From the IMG/VR virus record IMGVR_UViG_3300037628_000183, positions 1 through 48,453 of that record: a stretch of 48,453 nt of DNA, one strand, 5' to 3'. Below the pieces are notes generated by a model, which did not search any database, was not told where the DNA came from, and saw nothing but the letters and a program-made list of their open reading frames with translations. A program made the translations under genes and the position numbers. Below, piece after piece: positions 30,944-37,924 of the stretch (position 1 is the stretch's first letter; each line of letters starts with the position of its first letter). Origin of the DNA: a virus.

Positions 30944-31948
30944 ATGAGCAAGGCATTGATAGTTCGTAACGACATGGACGTGATGAGCCTGGGTGAAGTG
31001 CTAGCAAAATCAGGCTATTTTCAGGACGCCCAGGGCGCAGCGCAGGCCGTCGTGAAAATTTTAGCAGGTCAGGAAATGGGATTTGGGCCAATCGCCTCAA
31101 TGACCGGCATCAATATCATCAAGGGCAAGGTTGCGCCATCCGCCAATATCCTGGCCGCCGCCGTCAAGCGTAGTGAGAAATATGATTACACCATCACCTC
31201 GCACGGTGACGAAGTGTGTGTCATAAAGTTCTGGCAGCGCGGACCAAGCGGTGATATGGTAGAGATCGGCGAATCGTCCTTCACAAAGGCCGATGCGCAG
31301 GCCGCCGGGCTACAGGGCGGCAATTGGGTTAAGTACCCACGCAACATGATGTTCGCCCGCGCAATGTCTAACGGTGCACGCTGGTACTGCCCAGATATTC
31401 TCGGAGGCCCTGTCTACACCCCTGATGAATTAGGTGCAATCGTGGATGGCGAGACCGGCGAGATTATAGACGCTGAGGCAGTCGAAGTCAAAGACCCGCC
31501 CGCCGCCACCAACGGCCCCCGCCCCTACGGCCCTGCCCAAACTCGCCGCCGCCTCCGCAATAACGGCGGTTGGGTGAAGGGCAAGACTGAGGACTTCTCG
31601 AAGTTGCGACGTCCGCCCGACGACCAGCAAGAGCCGCCCGACGAGCGCCTGGTCCAGCGTATCGCCGCGATGATGGGCAAGGCGCTGGCGCGGCCCGAAG
31701 GTGGCGATACCGACCTGGAGCGCCACCTGGTATTGTCCTGGTGCTTTGGCGTAGAGGGCACTGGCCTATTGACGGCGAAGGAAGCCCAGGCCACGGCAAA
31801 GTGGCTAGAGGCTCCCGCCGATGAAGACGGTAAGCCTGCCTGGATACCCTCTGGCGTTGCTTCCGAAGAGTGCCGGTTGATGCTCCATCAGGCGATGAAG
31901 GATTGCGGGCAGCAAGAGCTAGACTTGGGAGGTGATGAAGATGCGTAA
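30944..31948 (+). CDS. RecT-like single-strand annealing protein
   Basis: 334 residues. The N-terminal ~165 follow a known phage recombination pattern: L-A-K-S-G-Y-F, A-Q-A-V-V-K-I-L-A-G-Q-E-M-G, P-S-A-N-I-L-A-A-A-V-K-R-S, Y-P-R-N-M-M-F-A-R-A-M-S-N-G-A-R-W-Y-C-P-D-I and G-G-P-V-Y-T-P-D-E-L-G, as in RecT/Bet-type annealers. The rest is a variable, Pro-rich and acidic region with a helical end. It would anneal single strands for recombination-linked replication. No exonuclease partner is next to it. The exact family needs a profile search. Confidence 0.6.
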   Translation: MSKALIVRNDMDVMSLGEVLAKSGYFQDAQGAAQAVVKILAGQEMGFGPIASMTGINIIKGKVAPSANILAAAVKRSEKYDYTITSHGDEVCVIKFWQRGPSGDMVEIGESSFTKADAQAAGLQGGNWVKYPRNMMFARAMSNGARWYCPDILGGPVYTPDELGAIVDGETGEIIDAEAVEVKDPPAATNGPRPYGPAQTRRRLRNNGGWVKGKTEDFSKLRRPPDDQQEPPDERLVQRIAAMMGKALARPEGGDTDLERHLVLSWCFGVEGTGLLTAKEAQATAKWLEAPADEDGKPAWIPSGVASEECRLMLHQAMKDCGQQELDLGGDEDA

Positions 31949-32072
31949 AGTAGACTGGTCTGAAGTGGACTGGGCGATGTGGACCGGGGTAGCCATTACC
32001 ATAATCCTGGTCGTTATCTTTACCCTCGTACCATTTGCCCTGGCGCGCATAGCGCCGGTGGCCTGCCTGTGA
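31941..32072 (+). CDS. Small single-span membrane protein
   Basis: 43 residues with a strong membrane span (W-T-G-V-A-I-T-I-I-L-V-V-I-F-T-L-V-P-F). Its ATG is inside the end of the RecT-like gene, so the two are coupled. Function unknown. Confidence 0.42.
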   Translation: MRKVDWSEVDWAMWTGVAITIILVVIFTLVPFALARIAPVACL

Positions 32073-32103
32073 GTACACGCAGACAGGCGTAGCCAGGCCG
32101 GGA

Positions 32104-32120
32104 GGCTCGGAAAGGAGATT
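32104..32120 (+). repeat. Repeated leader, first copy (17 bp)
   Basis: GGCTCGGAAAGGAGATT, identical to 32349-32365. It includes the Shine-Dalgarno site of the gene starting at 32125, so part of the identity may be functional. The preceding GCCTGCC ... GACAGGC forms a hairpin. Confidence 0.65.
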
Positions 32121-32124
32121 GCGA

Positions 32125-32331
32125 ATGTTTGAGAAACGACTAATCACAGCATTGCTCGATCAGGCTGCTATTCTGTCAGTTGCAGTAGAGGCACTCGTGG
32201 CTGGTGTAAAGCGATACGATCAGGGCTATGAGATCGAGAGCTTACTCTCACAGGCAGAGGCGGGCCTGTTACAAGCCTGTAGCAGCCTGAGCGAGTTAGA
32301 GCGTCTTTTAGCCGCTGAGGAGCAGGACTAA
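32125..32331 (+). CDS. Small helical protein
   Basis: 68 residues from the ATG at 32125 (AAAGGAG eight bases upstream). Helices L-I-T-A-L-L-D-Q-A-A-I-L and S-E-L-E-R-L-L-A-A-E-E. No zinc site or membrane span. Not recognised. Confidence 0.42.
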   Translation: MFEKRLITALLDQAAILSVAVEALVAGVKRYDQGYEIESLLSQAEAGLLQACSSLSELERLLAAEEQD

Positions 32332-32337
32332 CAGCAC

Positions 32338-32355
32338 CCGGGCCGCTGGGCTCGG
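32338..32355 (+). repeat. Hairpin element CCGGGC-CGCTGG-GCTCGG
   Basis: Six-base arms with one G-U pair; the hairpin lies directly before the Shine-Dalgarno site of the next gene. The same CCGGGCCGCTGG start and GCTCGG end flank a 27-base insertion at 32605-32649. Confidence 0.55.
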
Positions 32356-32365
32356 AAAGGAGATT
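32349..32365 (+). repeat. Repeated leader, second copy (17 bp)
   Basis: Identical to 32104-32120 and again placed at the Shine-Dalgarno site, here for the gene at 32369. Confidence 0.65.
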
Positions 32366-32368
32366 ACA

Positions 32369-32593
32369 ATGTTACAAATTGGAGATTTATTCCTGAGAAA
32401 AGATAGCCCTGGACACTACATACACCCCGTTGTCACTATAGCCGAACAAGGAACGGGGACAACGATATACGAGATTGCGGGGTGTGGCTATTATACTGAG
32501 GCTCAGATTTATGATGAGTTTGAGCCTGTCACTATACTGGAAGAGGCGGAGAAGGCACCATGCCCGGAAGCCCTGCCAAGTTCAAAGTCCTAA
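32369..32593 (+). CDS. Small beta-rich protein
   Basis: 74 residues, acidic, with strands L-Q-I-G-D-L-F-L-R and T-T-I-Y-E-I-A-G-C-G-Y-Y-T-E, resembling short SH3-like phage proteins. AAAGGAG before the ATG. Function unknown. Confidence 0.42.
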   Translation: MLQIGDLFLRKDSPGHYIHPVVTIAEQGTGTTIYEIAGCGYYTEAQIYDEFEPVTILEEAEKAPCPEALPSSKS

Positions 32594-32604
32594 GCGCATA
32601 GCAT

Positions 32605-32649
32605 CCGGGCCGCTGGCTCCACCGCGCAGCGAGCGCGTCGGCGGCTCGG
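32605..32649 (+). repeat. Expanded copy of the CCGGGCCGCTGG-GCTCGG element
   Basis: The same ends as 32338-32355, with 27 extra GC-rich bases between them that can also self-pair (CGCGC/GCGCG). It is preceded by GCATAGCAT, which also occurs at 33151. Confidence 0.5.
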
Positions 32650-32663
32650 ACTTAACAATCGCA
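32647..32663 (+). repeat. 17-bp exact repeat, first copy
   Basis: CGGACTTAACAATCGCA. The second copy is at 33137-33153, after the next gene. Both lie in gene-free sequence. Confidence 0.7.
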
Positions 32664-32681
32664 AATCAGAAAAGGAGACCT

Positions 32682-33128
32682 ATGGAATACGAATTGAAAC
32701 ATGAGGTTGTGACGCTGGCGTGCGCCAGAAGCGTTGCGGCAGAATGCAAGGCTGAGGTTGATGCGGCCCGGGCCTTTCTGGAGGCAAGTTTTGCATGGGA
32801 AAACCTGGAGCAACAGCGGGAACTACTGAAAACAGCAAAGGATCACGTAGCCATTGCGGAAACGGCAACGCGCGAGGCGGCTATGGGTATCTTTGCAGAG
32901 ACAGGTAATAGTGTCCCCCACCCTGCCGTCAAGGTCAAGATGTACGCGGTACTGGAATACAAAGACGAGGACGCCATAAGTTACGCCCGCGAACACTTGC
33001 CAGGGGCGCTAAAATTAGACAAGCGCGTTTTCAAGAGGGCCGCGCAAGCAGTTGCAATGGACTTTGTAGCCATCCTGCAAGAGCCACGCGCAACCATCGC
33101 CCGCGACCTGAGCAAGTATCTGCCATAG
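32682..33128 (+). CDS. Conserved-type protein near the recombination gene
   Basis: 148 residues. A helical N-terminal ~75 with A-E-T-A-T-R-E-A-A is followed by V-K-V-K-M-Y-A-V-L-E-Y-K and a C-terminal part with A-L-K-L-D-K-R-V-F-K-R-A-A and P-R-A-T-I-A-R-D-L-S-K-Y-L. Small proteins with this end are seen beside recombination genes in other phages, function unassigned. A Gam-like role is possible but not shown. AAAAGGAG upstream. Confidence 0.45.
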   Translation: MEYELKHEVVTLACARSVAAECKAEVDAARAFLEASFAWENLEQQRELLKTAKDHVAIAETATREAAMGIFAETGNSVPHPAVKVKMYAVLEYKDEDAISYAREHLPGALKLDKRVFKRAAQAVAMDFVAILQEPRATIARDLSKYLP

Positions 33129-33136
33129 GACTAGCA

Positions 33137-33153
33137 CGGACTTAACAATCGCA
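33137..33153 (+). repeat. 17-bp exact repeat, second copy
   Basis: Identical to 32647-32663. It leads directly into GCATAGCAT and the structured domain at 33161. Confidence 0.7.
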
Positions 33154-33160
33154 TAGCATA

Positions 33161-33272
33161 GCGCGGGCGGCGTGGCGGTAGCGAAATACCACGCCTGCGG
33201 GTGGAGAGACCCTACCGCACAACCAAGCGGTCTTAGTGCTATGACCGTGGCGGTGAGAAACCGTCCCCGCGC
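33161..33272 (+). ncRNA. Multi-branched RNA domain closed by a 7-bp stem
   Basis: The 214-bp gap 33129-33342 has no convincing ORF. GCGCGGG (33161-33167) and CCCGCGC (33266-33272) close a domain containing four hairpins in a row: GGCGTGG/CCACGCC (33169-33175/33189-33195), TGCGG/CCGCA (33196-33200/33215-33219), CGGTC/GACCG (33228-33232/33243-33247) and CGGT/ACCG (33251-33254/33260-33263). This five-way layout is cloverleaf-like but lacks tRNA consensus bases. It is followed 71 bp later by the next gene's ATG. Either a leader or a separate RNA. Confidence 0.5.
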
Positions 33273-33342
33273 ATGCACCAGCACCGGCGGCGCACCTGCT
33301 GCGAATCTGCGTGGCAGTCCCGTCGCCGATGAAAGGAGAACT

Positions 33343-33549
33343 ATGCAACCTCAAATGGAAGATGAAGTATACTTGCTCTACCTCGATGATGTGCGCGAGT
33401 CTGGCCTAGTCAATATGTCAGGTGCTGCGCTCTACCTTCAAGAGGAGTTTCCAGAGCTATCACGCACTCAGGCTAGAGAGATACGCACTCACTGGATGCA
33501 AACATTTAGCGCCCGCCATACTAAGGAAGAGCAATGCCCAGCGGACTAG
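33343..33549 (+). CDS. Small acidic helical protein
   Basis: 68 residues from the ATG at 33343 (AAAGGAG upstream); the frame is open much further up, but that part is the structured gap. It has a helix with V-Y-L-L-Y-L-D-D-V-R-E-S and a second with R-T-Q-A-R-E-I-R-T-H-W. A helix-turn-helix is possible. Not recognised. Confidence 0.42.
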   Translation: MQPQMEDEVYLLYLDDVRESGLVNMSGAALYLQEEFPELSRTQAREIRTHWMQTFSARHTKEEQCPAD

Positions 33550-33641
33550 CAACCTTCGCCTTCCTCGTCGCGCTGCTGTTCCCAGGCTTCGCGGCGCTGG
33601 CGCTGTGGAACTGGTGGCACTGGAGGAGCAATGGACTTTGA
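33534..33641 (+). CDS. Very small membrane peptide
   Basis: 35 residues with a hydrophobic span (A-T-F-A-F-L-V-A-L-L-F-P-G-F-A-A-L-A-L) and a Trp/Arg-rich end. It overlaps both neighbours, as usual in this operon. Function unknown. Confidence 0.38.
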   Translation: MPSGLATFAFLVALLFPGFAALALWNWWHWRSNGL

Positions 33642-34146
33642 AACCGCTGCCGTCACAGTAAAGGAAGATCGGATCCGGTTGTTCCGCCGTGAGTGCATGC
33701 TCGCATCGGTGGCCGTAGCGAACAATGCCGCTGCGTGGCTGGCGCACCTGTGGGGCTCGGACGTGAGTACTCAGCAGATAAACCGCCGGGCGCTGGCCTG
33801 GGACACGTTCCCACTGGAGAATATCCTGCCTGACATCTCACTGGCGCTGTACGGTGCGGCGCTGGACGCGGCGCGCAAAGAGGATGGCACAGAGGATGGC
33901 GTATTGAGCCCTGCCCTTGCCTTGGCGTGGCTAGAGAAGGCAATCGAGGAAAAGTGGTCGCCGCGTGAATTGAGAGATGCCGCCGACATCCTCAAGGGCA
34001 AGCACCTCTCCAGTACCGCGTTCCGTGGCCGCGCCCAGGTGACAAGATGGGTCGTGGCGACGGGCGCTCTAGCAGTCGAGGGATTGCCGCTTTCGGGTGC
34101 TGCGCCAGAGGTGATTGACATAGTGGTGCGTGAGGTACTAGGGTGA
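33631..34146 (+). CDS. Hypothetical helical protein
   Basis: 171 residues, helical and without cysteine clusters. A-L-A-W-L-E-K-A-I-E-E-K-W-S-P-R-E-L-R-D near residues 97-116 is a helix with a 'W-S-x-R-E-L' pattern that occurs in some replication or DNA-binding phage proteins; the end T-R-W-V-V-A-T-G-A-L-A-V is moderately hydrophobic. GGAGGAG upstream of the ATG. Function unknown. Confidence 0.45.
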   Translation: MDFETAAVTVKEDRIRLFRRECMLASVAVANNAAAWLAHLWGSDVSTQQINRRALAWDTFPLENILPDISLALYGAALDAARKEDGTEDGVLSPALALAWLEKAIEEKWSPRELRDAADILKGKHLSSTAFRGRAQVTRWVVATGALAVEGLPLSGAAPEVIDIVVREVLG

Positions 34147-34235
34147 GCCATCCGCTTACGGCTTTTAAGGCGGCGCAAAACTGTGGGTATTCCTGGCCCG
34201 CGCCGCTGAGGTTTGGCCGAAGTGGTTTGTGCTAA
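34143..34235 (+). CDS. Possible very small peptide
   Basis: 30 residues from a GTG in a GTGA overlap with the preceding stop (V-S-H-P-L-T-A-F-K-A-A-Q-N-C ...). The pattern is common for such peptides, but no own ribosome site or homology is visible; it may be chance. It covers part of the 145-bp gap before 34292. Confidence 0.2.
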   Translation: MSHPLTAFKAAQNCGYSWPAPLRFGRSGLC

Positions 34236-34236
34236 A

Positions 34237-34276
34237 GCCAGGGCAAGAGGGTTCGCTAACTCAACCTTGCCCTGGC
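34237..34276 (+). other. Strong hairpin before the next gene
   Basis: GCCAGGGCAAG (34237-34247) and CTTGCCCTGGC (34266-34276) form a perfect 11-bp stem with an 18-base loop. No T run follows on either strand, so it is more like an mRNA-stabilising or processing hairpin than a terminator. Confidence 0.5.
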
Positions 34277-34291
34277 CCAATAAAGAAGGAA

Positions 34292-34468
34292 ATGATGAAT
34301 CAACAAACAGTCAAGGCACTACTAGCTGAAACAAATCAACTGTGGCTCATAGAGGCCAAGGCGCGACGGACGGCTGCTGCAAAAGAGAAAGAATATCGGG
34401 CGGCATTGTTAAAGTGGTGGGATGAAGAGACAAGGAGGAGACAGGGTGAGCGACAAGGGGACAATTGA
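34292..34468 (+). CDS. Small charged helical protein
   Basis: 58 residues with a single charged helix (E-A-K-A-R-R-T-A-A-A-K-E-K-E-Y-R) and an Arg-rich end. It overlaps the next gene. Function unknown. Confidence 0.38.
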   Translation: MMNQQTVKALLAETNQLWLIEAKARRTAAAKEKEYRAALLKWWDEETRRRQGERQGDN

Positions 34469-35309
34469 GCAACTGCGCGCTGAACTGGCGCAGACGCAGG
34501 AGGAACTGACCGCTGTAGATAACGGCTTAGCTGAGTTCTATTCATTCTATGATGATCATGGCGTTTGCGTAATGCGTCGAGAGTTGGAACGGTTGCAAAG
34601 CAAGCTCACCGACGCCTGCGCCGCACGGGATGCGCTGGCGGCTGAACTAGCCGACGCACAGCGCGTAGCATTATCATATCTCCGCATGGCAACGGAGCGC
34701 AAAGCTGAGCTGGCGCAGGCCCGCGCCGAACTGAAAGACCTGCATGAGACAGATCACAAGTTCGGGCGGCTGACAATCTTGCGCAACCGTGACTATTGGT
34801 ATGACAAGGCAGTGGCTGCTGAGTGCGAAAGCGATGAGTGGCGCAAAAAGGCGCAGGCGCACTTGGCAACCCTGGACGCCGCCGAGGCTGCCACTATCGA
34901 GGCTGCCGAGGCGCTGCTACATGCGCGCCGCATTGCGCAGCCGTGGTTTCGCAGGGCACAGGAAGCCGAACTCGCCGCCGCTGTTTTGAAAAAGTTGGTG
35001 AAGGAACTCGCCGAAGAGCATGACCAGCTAGTTGACCGCATCGAAGACGCAATGAGACAAATTGAAAAGTATGATGAACACATAGCCGAAAATCACATTC
35101 AGTATGCCGTTGAGGATATACTGGAGAGGCTGAGGGAAGCTGAGCAACGCGCCACCCGCGCCGAGGCACTGGCGCAACTGGTGACGCCGGGGCTGGCACA
35201 ATTGCTAGAGCGGTTGGCACACCATGCGCATTTTCACGACGGCGATGCCGGGGCTACCTACGCCCTCGCAGCACAGATCAGGAAGGCGCTAGATGACAAC
35301 AAAACGTGA
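34446..35309 (+). CDS. Long coiled-coil protein
   Basis: 287 residues from the GTG at 34446 (AGGAGG upstream). Heptads run almost from end to end (Q-L-R-A-E-L-A-Q-T-Q-E-E-L, A-T-R-A-E-A-L-A-Q-L, A-E-E-H-D-Q-L), with one break near ~105-125. No zinc or catalytic motif. Such proteins in early phage regions may organise host or phage complexes. The C-terminal ~45 residues resemble the end of the next gene (L-L-E-R-L ... A-R-I-R-E-A-L / A-A-Q-I-R-K-A-L). Confidence 0.48.
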   Translation: MSDKGTIEQLRAELAQTQEELTAVDNGLAEFYSFYDDHGVCVMRRELERLQSKLTDACAARDALAAELADAQRVALSYLRMATERKAELAQARAELKDLHETDHKFGRLTILRNRDYWYDKAVAAECESDEWRKKAQAHLATLDAAEAATIEAAEALLHARRIAQPWFRRAQEAELAAAVLKKLVKELAEEHDQLVDRIEDAMRQIEKYDEHIAENHIQYAVEDILERLREAEQRATRAEALAQLVTPGLAQLLERLAHHAHFHDGDAGATYALAAQIRKALDDNKT

Positions 35310-35712
35310 TTGCTCAGGAAGGGCATACGAGGTTACTGGCTCCCACCGTTGCTTCCGCAATGCCACGGTACAGCGTGACGGCCAGTGGTGGTGTTGGCAG
35401 CACGACCCTGAGCGCGTGGAGGCCAACAAGAAGAAGCGCCGGGCAGCTGACAAGGCAAAGATGGACAGGTATACCGCCAGATGGGAGCGCCGCGCCAGCA
35501 ACTCAAGGCTGGCCGCGCTGGTGACAGAGGAGACGGTGGCGCTGCTGGAGCGGTTGGGCAAGGAAGCCAATCTGTCATACGAAGAAGCTGGGGAGGCTGG
35601 AGACTCTAACACGGATTGGGCAATTCAACTTCACGCCGATGACAAGGCTGCCCGCGCCCTCGCTGCCCGCATCAGGGAGGCGCTGGCGCTGGAGGCCAAC
35701 AATGAAGATTAA
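35293..35712 (+). CDS. Zinc-finger protein with basic coiled region
   Basis: 139 residues. C-S-G (7), C-F-R-N (20) and W-W-C-W-Q-H (33-38) arrange ligands as C...C...C-x2-H, a treble-clef-like zinc site typical of small phage 'R-C-x-x-x-x-x ... W-C-x-x-H' proteins. It continues as a Lys/Arg-rich helix and a C-terminal domain like that of the preceding gene. Possibly DNA binding. Confidence 0.48.
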   Translation: MTTKRDCSGRAYEVTGSHRCFRNATVQRDGQWWCWQHDPERVEANKKKRRAADKAKMDRYTARWERRASNSRLAALVTEETVALLERLGKEANLSYEEAGEAGDSNTDWAIQLHADDKAARALAARIREALALEANNED

Positions 35713-35914
35713 CATAATCAGGCTGCAAGGTGATCGTCTCAGCCACGAGGTGCTGGACACTACTCTACTACTCAATATTGAGTTTATGCTGGATGACGAG
35801 CGCAGTGTTTGTGCCATGATTGAAAACGGCACGTTGTATATCAGCAGTTCATCTGGCAGACTTAGGATCACGCCGCATGTATCTAATGCTGTCTCAATTG
35901 AGGTAACAGAATGA
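35702..35914 (+). CDS. Small beta-rich protein
   Basis: 70 residues (M-K-I-N-I-I-R-L-Q-G-D ...), mostly strands, with S-S-S-S-G in a loop. It overlaps the preceding gene by 11 bases. Function unknown. Confidence 0.42.
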   Translation: MKINIIRLQGDRLSHEVLDTTLLLNIEFMLDDERSVCAMIENGTLYISSSSGRLRITPHVSNAVSIEVTE

Positions 35915-36132
35915 CACTGGAGATCATACACACTGACAGAGCCTACGTAGTCACAGACCGCAATAGAGAACTAGCGCAGGCACAGCACGTGAACCGCGTC
36001 AGGGGGGAGTGCCTGGAGATAGCGATGAAGGCGCTGGAGTGGTGCGCTAGCAATACAATGGAGTGCATCGCCGACAAAGCCCTGATACAAATTGGACAAC
36101 GCCTGGCCCAACTAGAGGAGAAAGCGGAATGA
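35911..36132 (+). CDS. Small helical protein, paralogue 1
   Basis: 73 residues. G-E-C-L-E-I-A-M-K-A-L-E-W near the centre and Q-R-L-A-Q-L-E-E-K-A at the end are matched in the next gene (Y-E-C-L-E-I-A-T-Q-A-L-E-Y; Q-R-L-A-Q-L-E-E-E-A). The N-terminal part differs. It overlaps both neighbours by four bases (ATGA). Function unknown. Confidence 0.45.
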   Translation: MTLEIIHTDRAYVVTDRNRELAQAQHVNRVRGECLEIAMKALEWCASNTMECIADKALIQIGQRLAQLEEKAE

Positions 36133-36392
36133 CAATAGAGACATATTTTACAATGAATGCCAGGATCACGGCAATCTTGCGCCAAGGCAATGATCCGATG
36201 GCGCTCTACGCCGCACAGCGCATCGAGGAACTGGAGCGAATATCTGGCATTAGATATGAGTGCCTGGAGATTGCAACGCAGGCACTGGAATACATCAAAG
36301 ATGCGGCGTTGCCGGGGACTGTGGAAATGGCTATATCCGCGCTAGACAGTATCGAGCAGCGCCTGGCCCAACTGGAGGAGGAGGCAAGATGA
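36129..36392 (+). CDS. Small helical protein, paralogue 2
   Basis: 87 residues, related to the preceding gene over its last ~50 residues. A helix A-Q-R-I-E-E-L-E-R-I comes before the shared part. The pair probably arose by tandem duplication. Function unknown. Confidence 0.45.
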   Translation: MTIETYFTMNARITAILRQGNDPMALYAAQRIEELERISGIRYECLEIATQALEYIKDAALPGTVEMAISALDSIEQRLAQLEEEAR

Positions 36393-36583
36393 GAATTGAG
36401 CACGTAGTATGCGACTTGTGCCAAATGGGTGGATACACCAAAACAGCAGTGGCAACGTACCGTGATGTCGAGGAAGAGGAATGGGATGTTTGTCTGAAAC
36501 ATTTGAGGCACGCCAAAGAGGCCGGGCTGGAATATCAAATGCTCGCCCAGGCCCAACCGGAGTCAGAGGAGACGGCGGAATGA
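36389..36583 (+). CDS. Zinc-binding small protein
   Basis: 64 residues. C-D-L-C-Q (8-12) and C-L-K-H-L-R-H (35-41) supply ligands for a CCCH-type site. A-K-E-A-G-L-E-Y follows. It overlaps both neighbours by four bases. Confidence 0.45.
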   Translation: MRIEHVVCDLCQMGGYTKTAVATYRDVEEEEWDVCLKHLRHAKEAGLEYQMLAQAQPESEETAE

Positions 36584-36711
36584 CAATCAGCCAACTATGC
36601 TGCGCCGCCGCCGGCCTGGGCCTCGTCGGGCTACTGTTATTGATATGGCTCTGGGCAATGTGCATCGTCGCGGCGCTGGATAGGAGGATAGATGGCAATG
36701 AAATATCTTAG
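36580..36711 (+). CDS. Small single-span membrane protein
   Basis: 43 residues, mainly one span (A-G-L-G-L-V-G-L-L-L-L-I-W-L-W-A-M-C-I-V), short acidic/basic tail. It overlaps the next gene by 20 bases. Function unknown. Confidence 0.42.
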   Translation: MTISQLCCAAAGLGLVGLLLLIWLWAMCIVAALDRRIDGNEIS

Positions 36712-37174
36712 CGTCCGAATGCCTGCTGAGTTGCTGGCTGACATAGATGCCGCTGCCAATGAGCGAGACCTGAACCGCTCTGAATTTGTGCGGTTAGTGT
36801 GGAGCCGCGTGTTGTCAGTTGCGCCATATACCTATGAGCCGCCCACCCTCCCCAACTGGCAAACAGAATCGTGGACCCTGCTCTTGCGCGGCCTGTTCGG
36901 TGACGAGCGCCTGGTACTCGCTGCCGACGTCAAGGCACTGCTGGTGGAGGCCATCGCCGCGCTGGACAAGCGCCAGGCGCAGGTGCTGCGACTGCGGTTC
37001 GGGCTGGATGGGCCACGACACACGGGGGCAGAGGTAGCGGCGATAATGGGCTGGGCGGATCGCCAGCGCGTGCACCAGGTGGAGACTGAGGCACTGAGGC
37101 GCGTGCGGGGCTGGTGCCGGGTGCGGGGAATATGGGATTTGATTGGGACACAACTACTTGAGGAGAAAATATAA
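36692..37174 (+). CDS. Ribbon-helix-helix and sigma-70 region 4 fusion regulator
   Basis: 160 residues. Residues 3-42 fit an RHH domain (K-Y-L-S-V-R-M-P-A-E-L-L-A-D-I-D-A-A-A, then L-N-R-S-E-F-V-R-L). Residues ~87-142 fit sigma region 4: L-D-K-R-Q-A-Q-V-L-R-L-R-F-G-L, then H-T-G-A-E-V-A-A-I-M-G, then V-H-Q-V-E-T-E-A-L-R-R-V-R, the conserved C-terminal helix ending. No sigma region 2 is seen, so it is not a whole sigma factor. It may bind DNA with either domain and recruit or divert RNA polymerase, a reasonable middle-to-late switch candidate. AGGAGG is four bases before the first ATG; the third codon is also ATG. Confidence 0.62.
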   Translation: MAMKYLSVRMPAELLADIDAAANERDLNRSEFVRLVWSRVLSVAPYTYEPPTLPNWQTESWTLLLRGLFGDERLVLAADVKALLVEAIAALDKRQAQVLRLRFGLDGPRHTGAEVAAIMGWADRQRVHQVETEALRRVRGWCRVRGIWDLIGTQLLEEKI

Positions 37175-37431
37175 TGACTATACCGACAATAACTGAACTA
37201 AGGGAATCGCTTTTGACACAGCCATATCATGCGTGCTGTAGTAATGCTAAATATCTACGACCACCGACGCGGGGCACGGGCGACCAATTTGTAGATGTAC
37301 GCCCATACGGGCAGGTCATGATTGGCGCACGCAGCGAATGGATATTTGACTTGGGCGACGGGGAACAGGCACCCCCGGTGCGGTTCTGTCCATTTTGTGG
37401 GGAGCAATTGAACAAGGAGGAAGCACAGTGA
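37174..37431 (+). CDS. Zinc-binding protein
   Basis: 85 residues. C-C-S-N-A (21-25) and C-P-F-C-G-E-Q-L (70-77) are the likely ligands. The centre is beta-rich (V-D-V-R-P-Y-G-Q-V-M-I-G). It begins in a TAATG overlap with the preceding gene and may form an operon unit with it. Confidence 0.45.
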   Translation: MTIPTITELRESLLTQPYHACCSNAKYLRPPTRGTGDQFVDVRPYGQVMIGARSEWIFDLGDGEQAPPVRFCPFCGEQLNKEEAQ

Positions 37432-37562
37432 GCGAAAGGGAAACGCGAACCCTCGACGAACTATGGCAGGAACTTGAAAAGGCACGGGAAGCCAAGAGGA
37501 AGGAAGCCGAGCGCCTGGCGGCTGAAAAGCGGGCGCGAGATGAGGAAGTGAATAAGGAGTAA
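37428..37562 (+). CDS. Very small charged helical protein
   Basis: 44 residues from GTG in a GTGA overlap; a single Lys/Glu/Ala/Arg helix (E-A-K-R-K-E-A-E-R-L-A-A-E-K-R-A-R). Probably a real coupled gene, function unknown. Confidence 0.35.
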   Translation: MSERETRTLDELWQELEKAREAKRKEAERLAAEKRARDEEVNKE

Positions 37563-37566
37563 TATC

Positions 37567-37923
37567 ATGGGAACAGCAACGCAAGAGCAATTTGGCTTTA
37601 CTGAAAGACAGCGAATCGTTGGAGAGTGGCTCGAATCTCACCTGGGGGGATACATTAAAGCCGGCCCGATCACTTTATATGGTTTCAATGCTATGCACAT
37701 TGCGCTAAATATCAGAACGCGCAGGTGGGGATACATCTGCTTTCATCCCACAATCAAATTCTATGGTCGTAAGTGGCCGTGGTACTTCTACGTCTCGCGC
37801 AATGCAACCCCGTGGCTGGCAACTATAATCGTCGGGCCAGGGGTACATGAACGAGATAGGGTGAAAGCCAAGCGCAGGCGGCACTTACTCGAGGTGCTGG
37901 GGCCGGGCGGCAAAGGAAAATGA
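37567..37923 (+). CDS. Small mixed alpha/beta protein
   Basis: 118 residues. An N-terminal helix is followed by a beta-rich, aromatic middle (I-C-F-H-P-T-I-K-F-Y, W-P-W-Y-F-Y-V-S) and a basic end. No motif recognised. AAGGAG upstream. Confidence 0.45.
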   Translation: MGTATQEQFGFTERQRIVGEWLESHLGGYIKAGPITLYGFNAMHIALNIRTRRWGYICFHPTIKFYGRKWPWYFYVSRNATPWLATIIVGPGVHERDRVKAKRRRHLLEVLGPGGKGK

Positions 37924-37924
37924 G

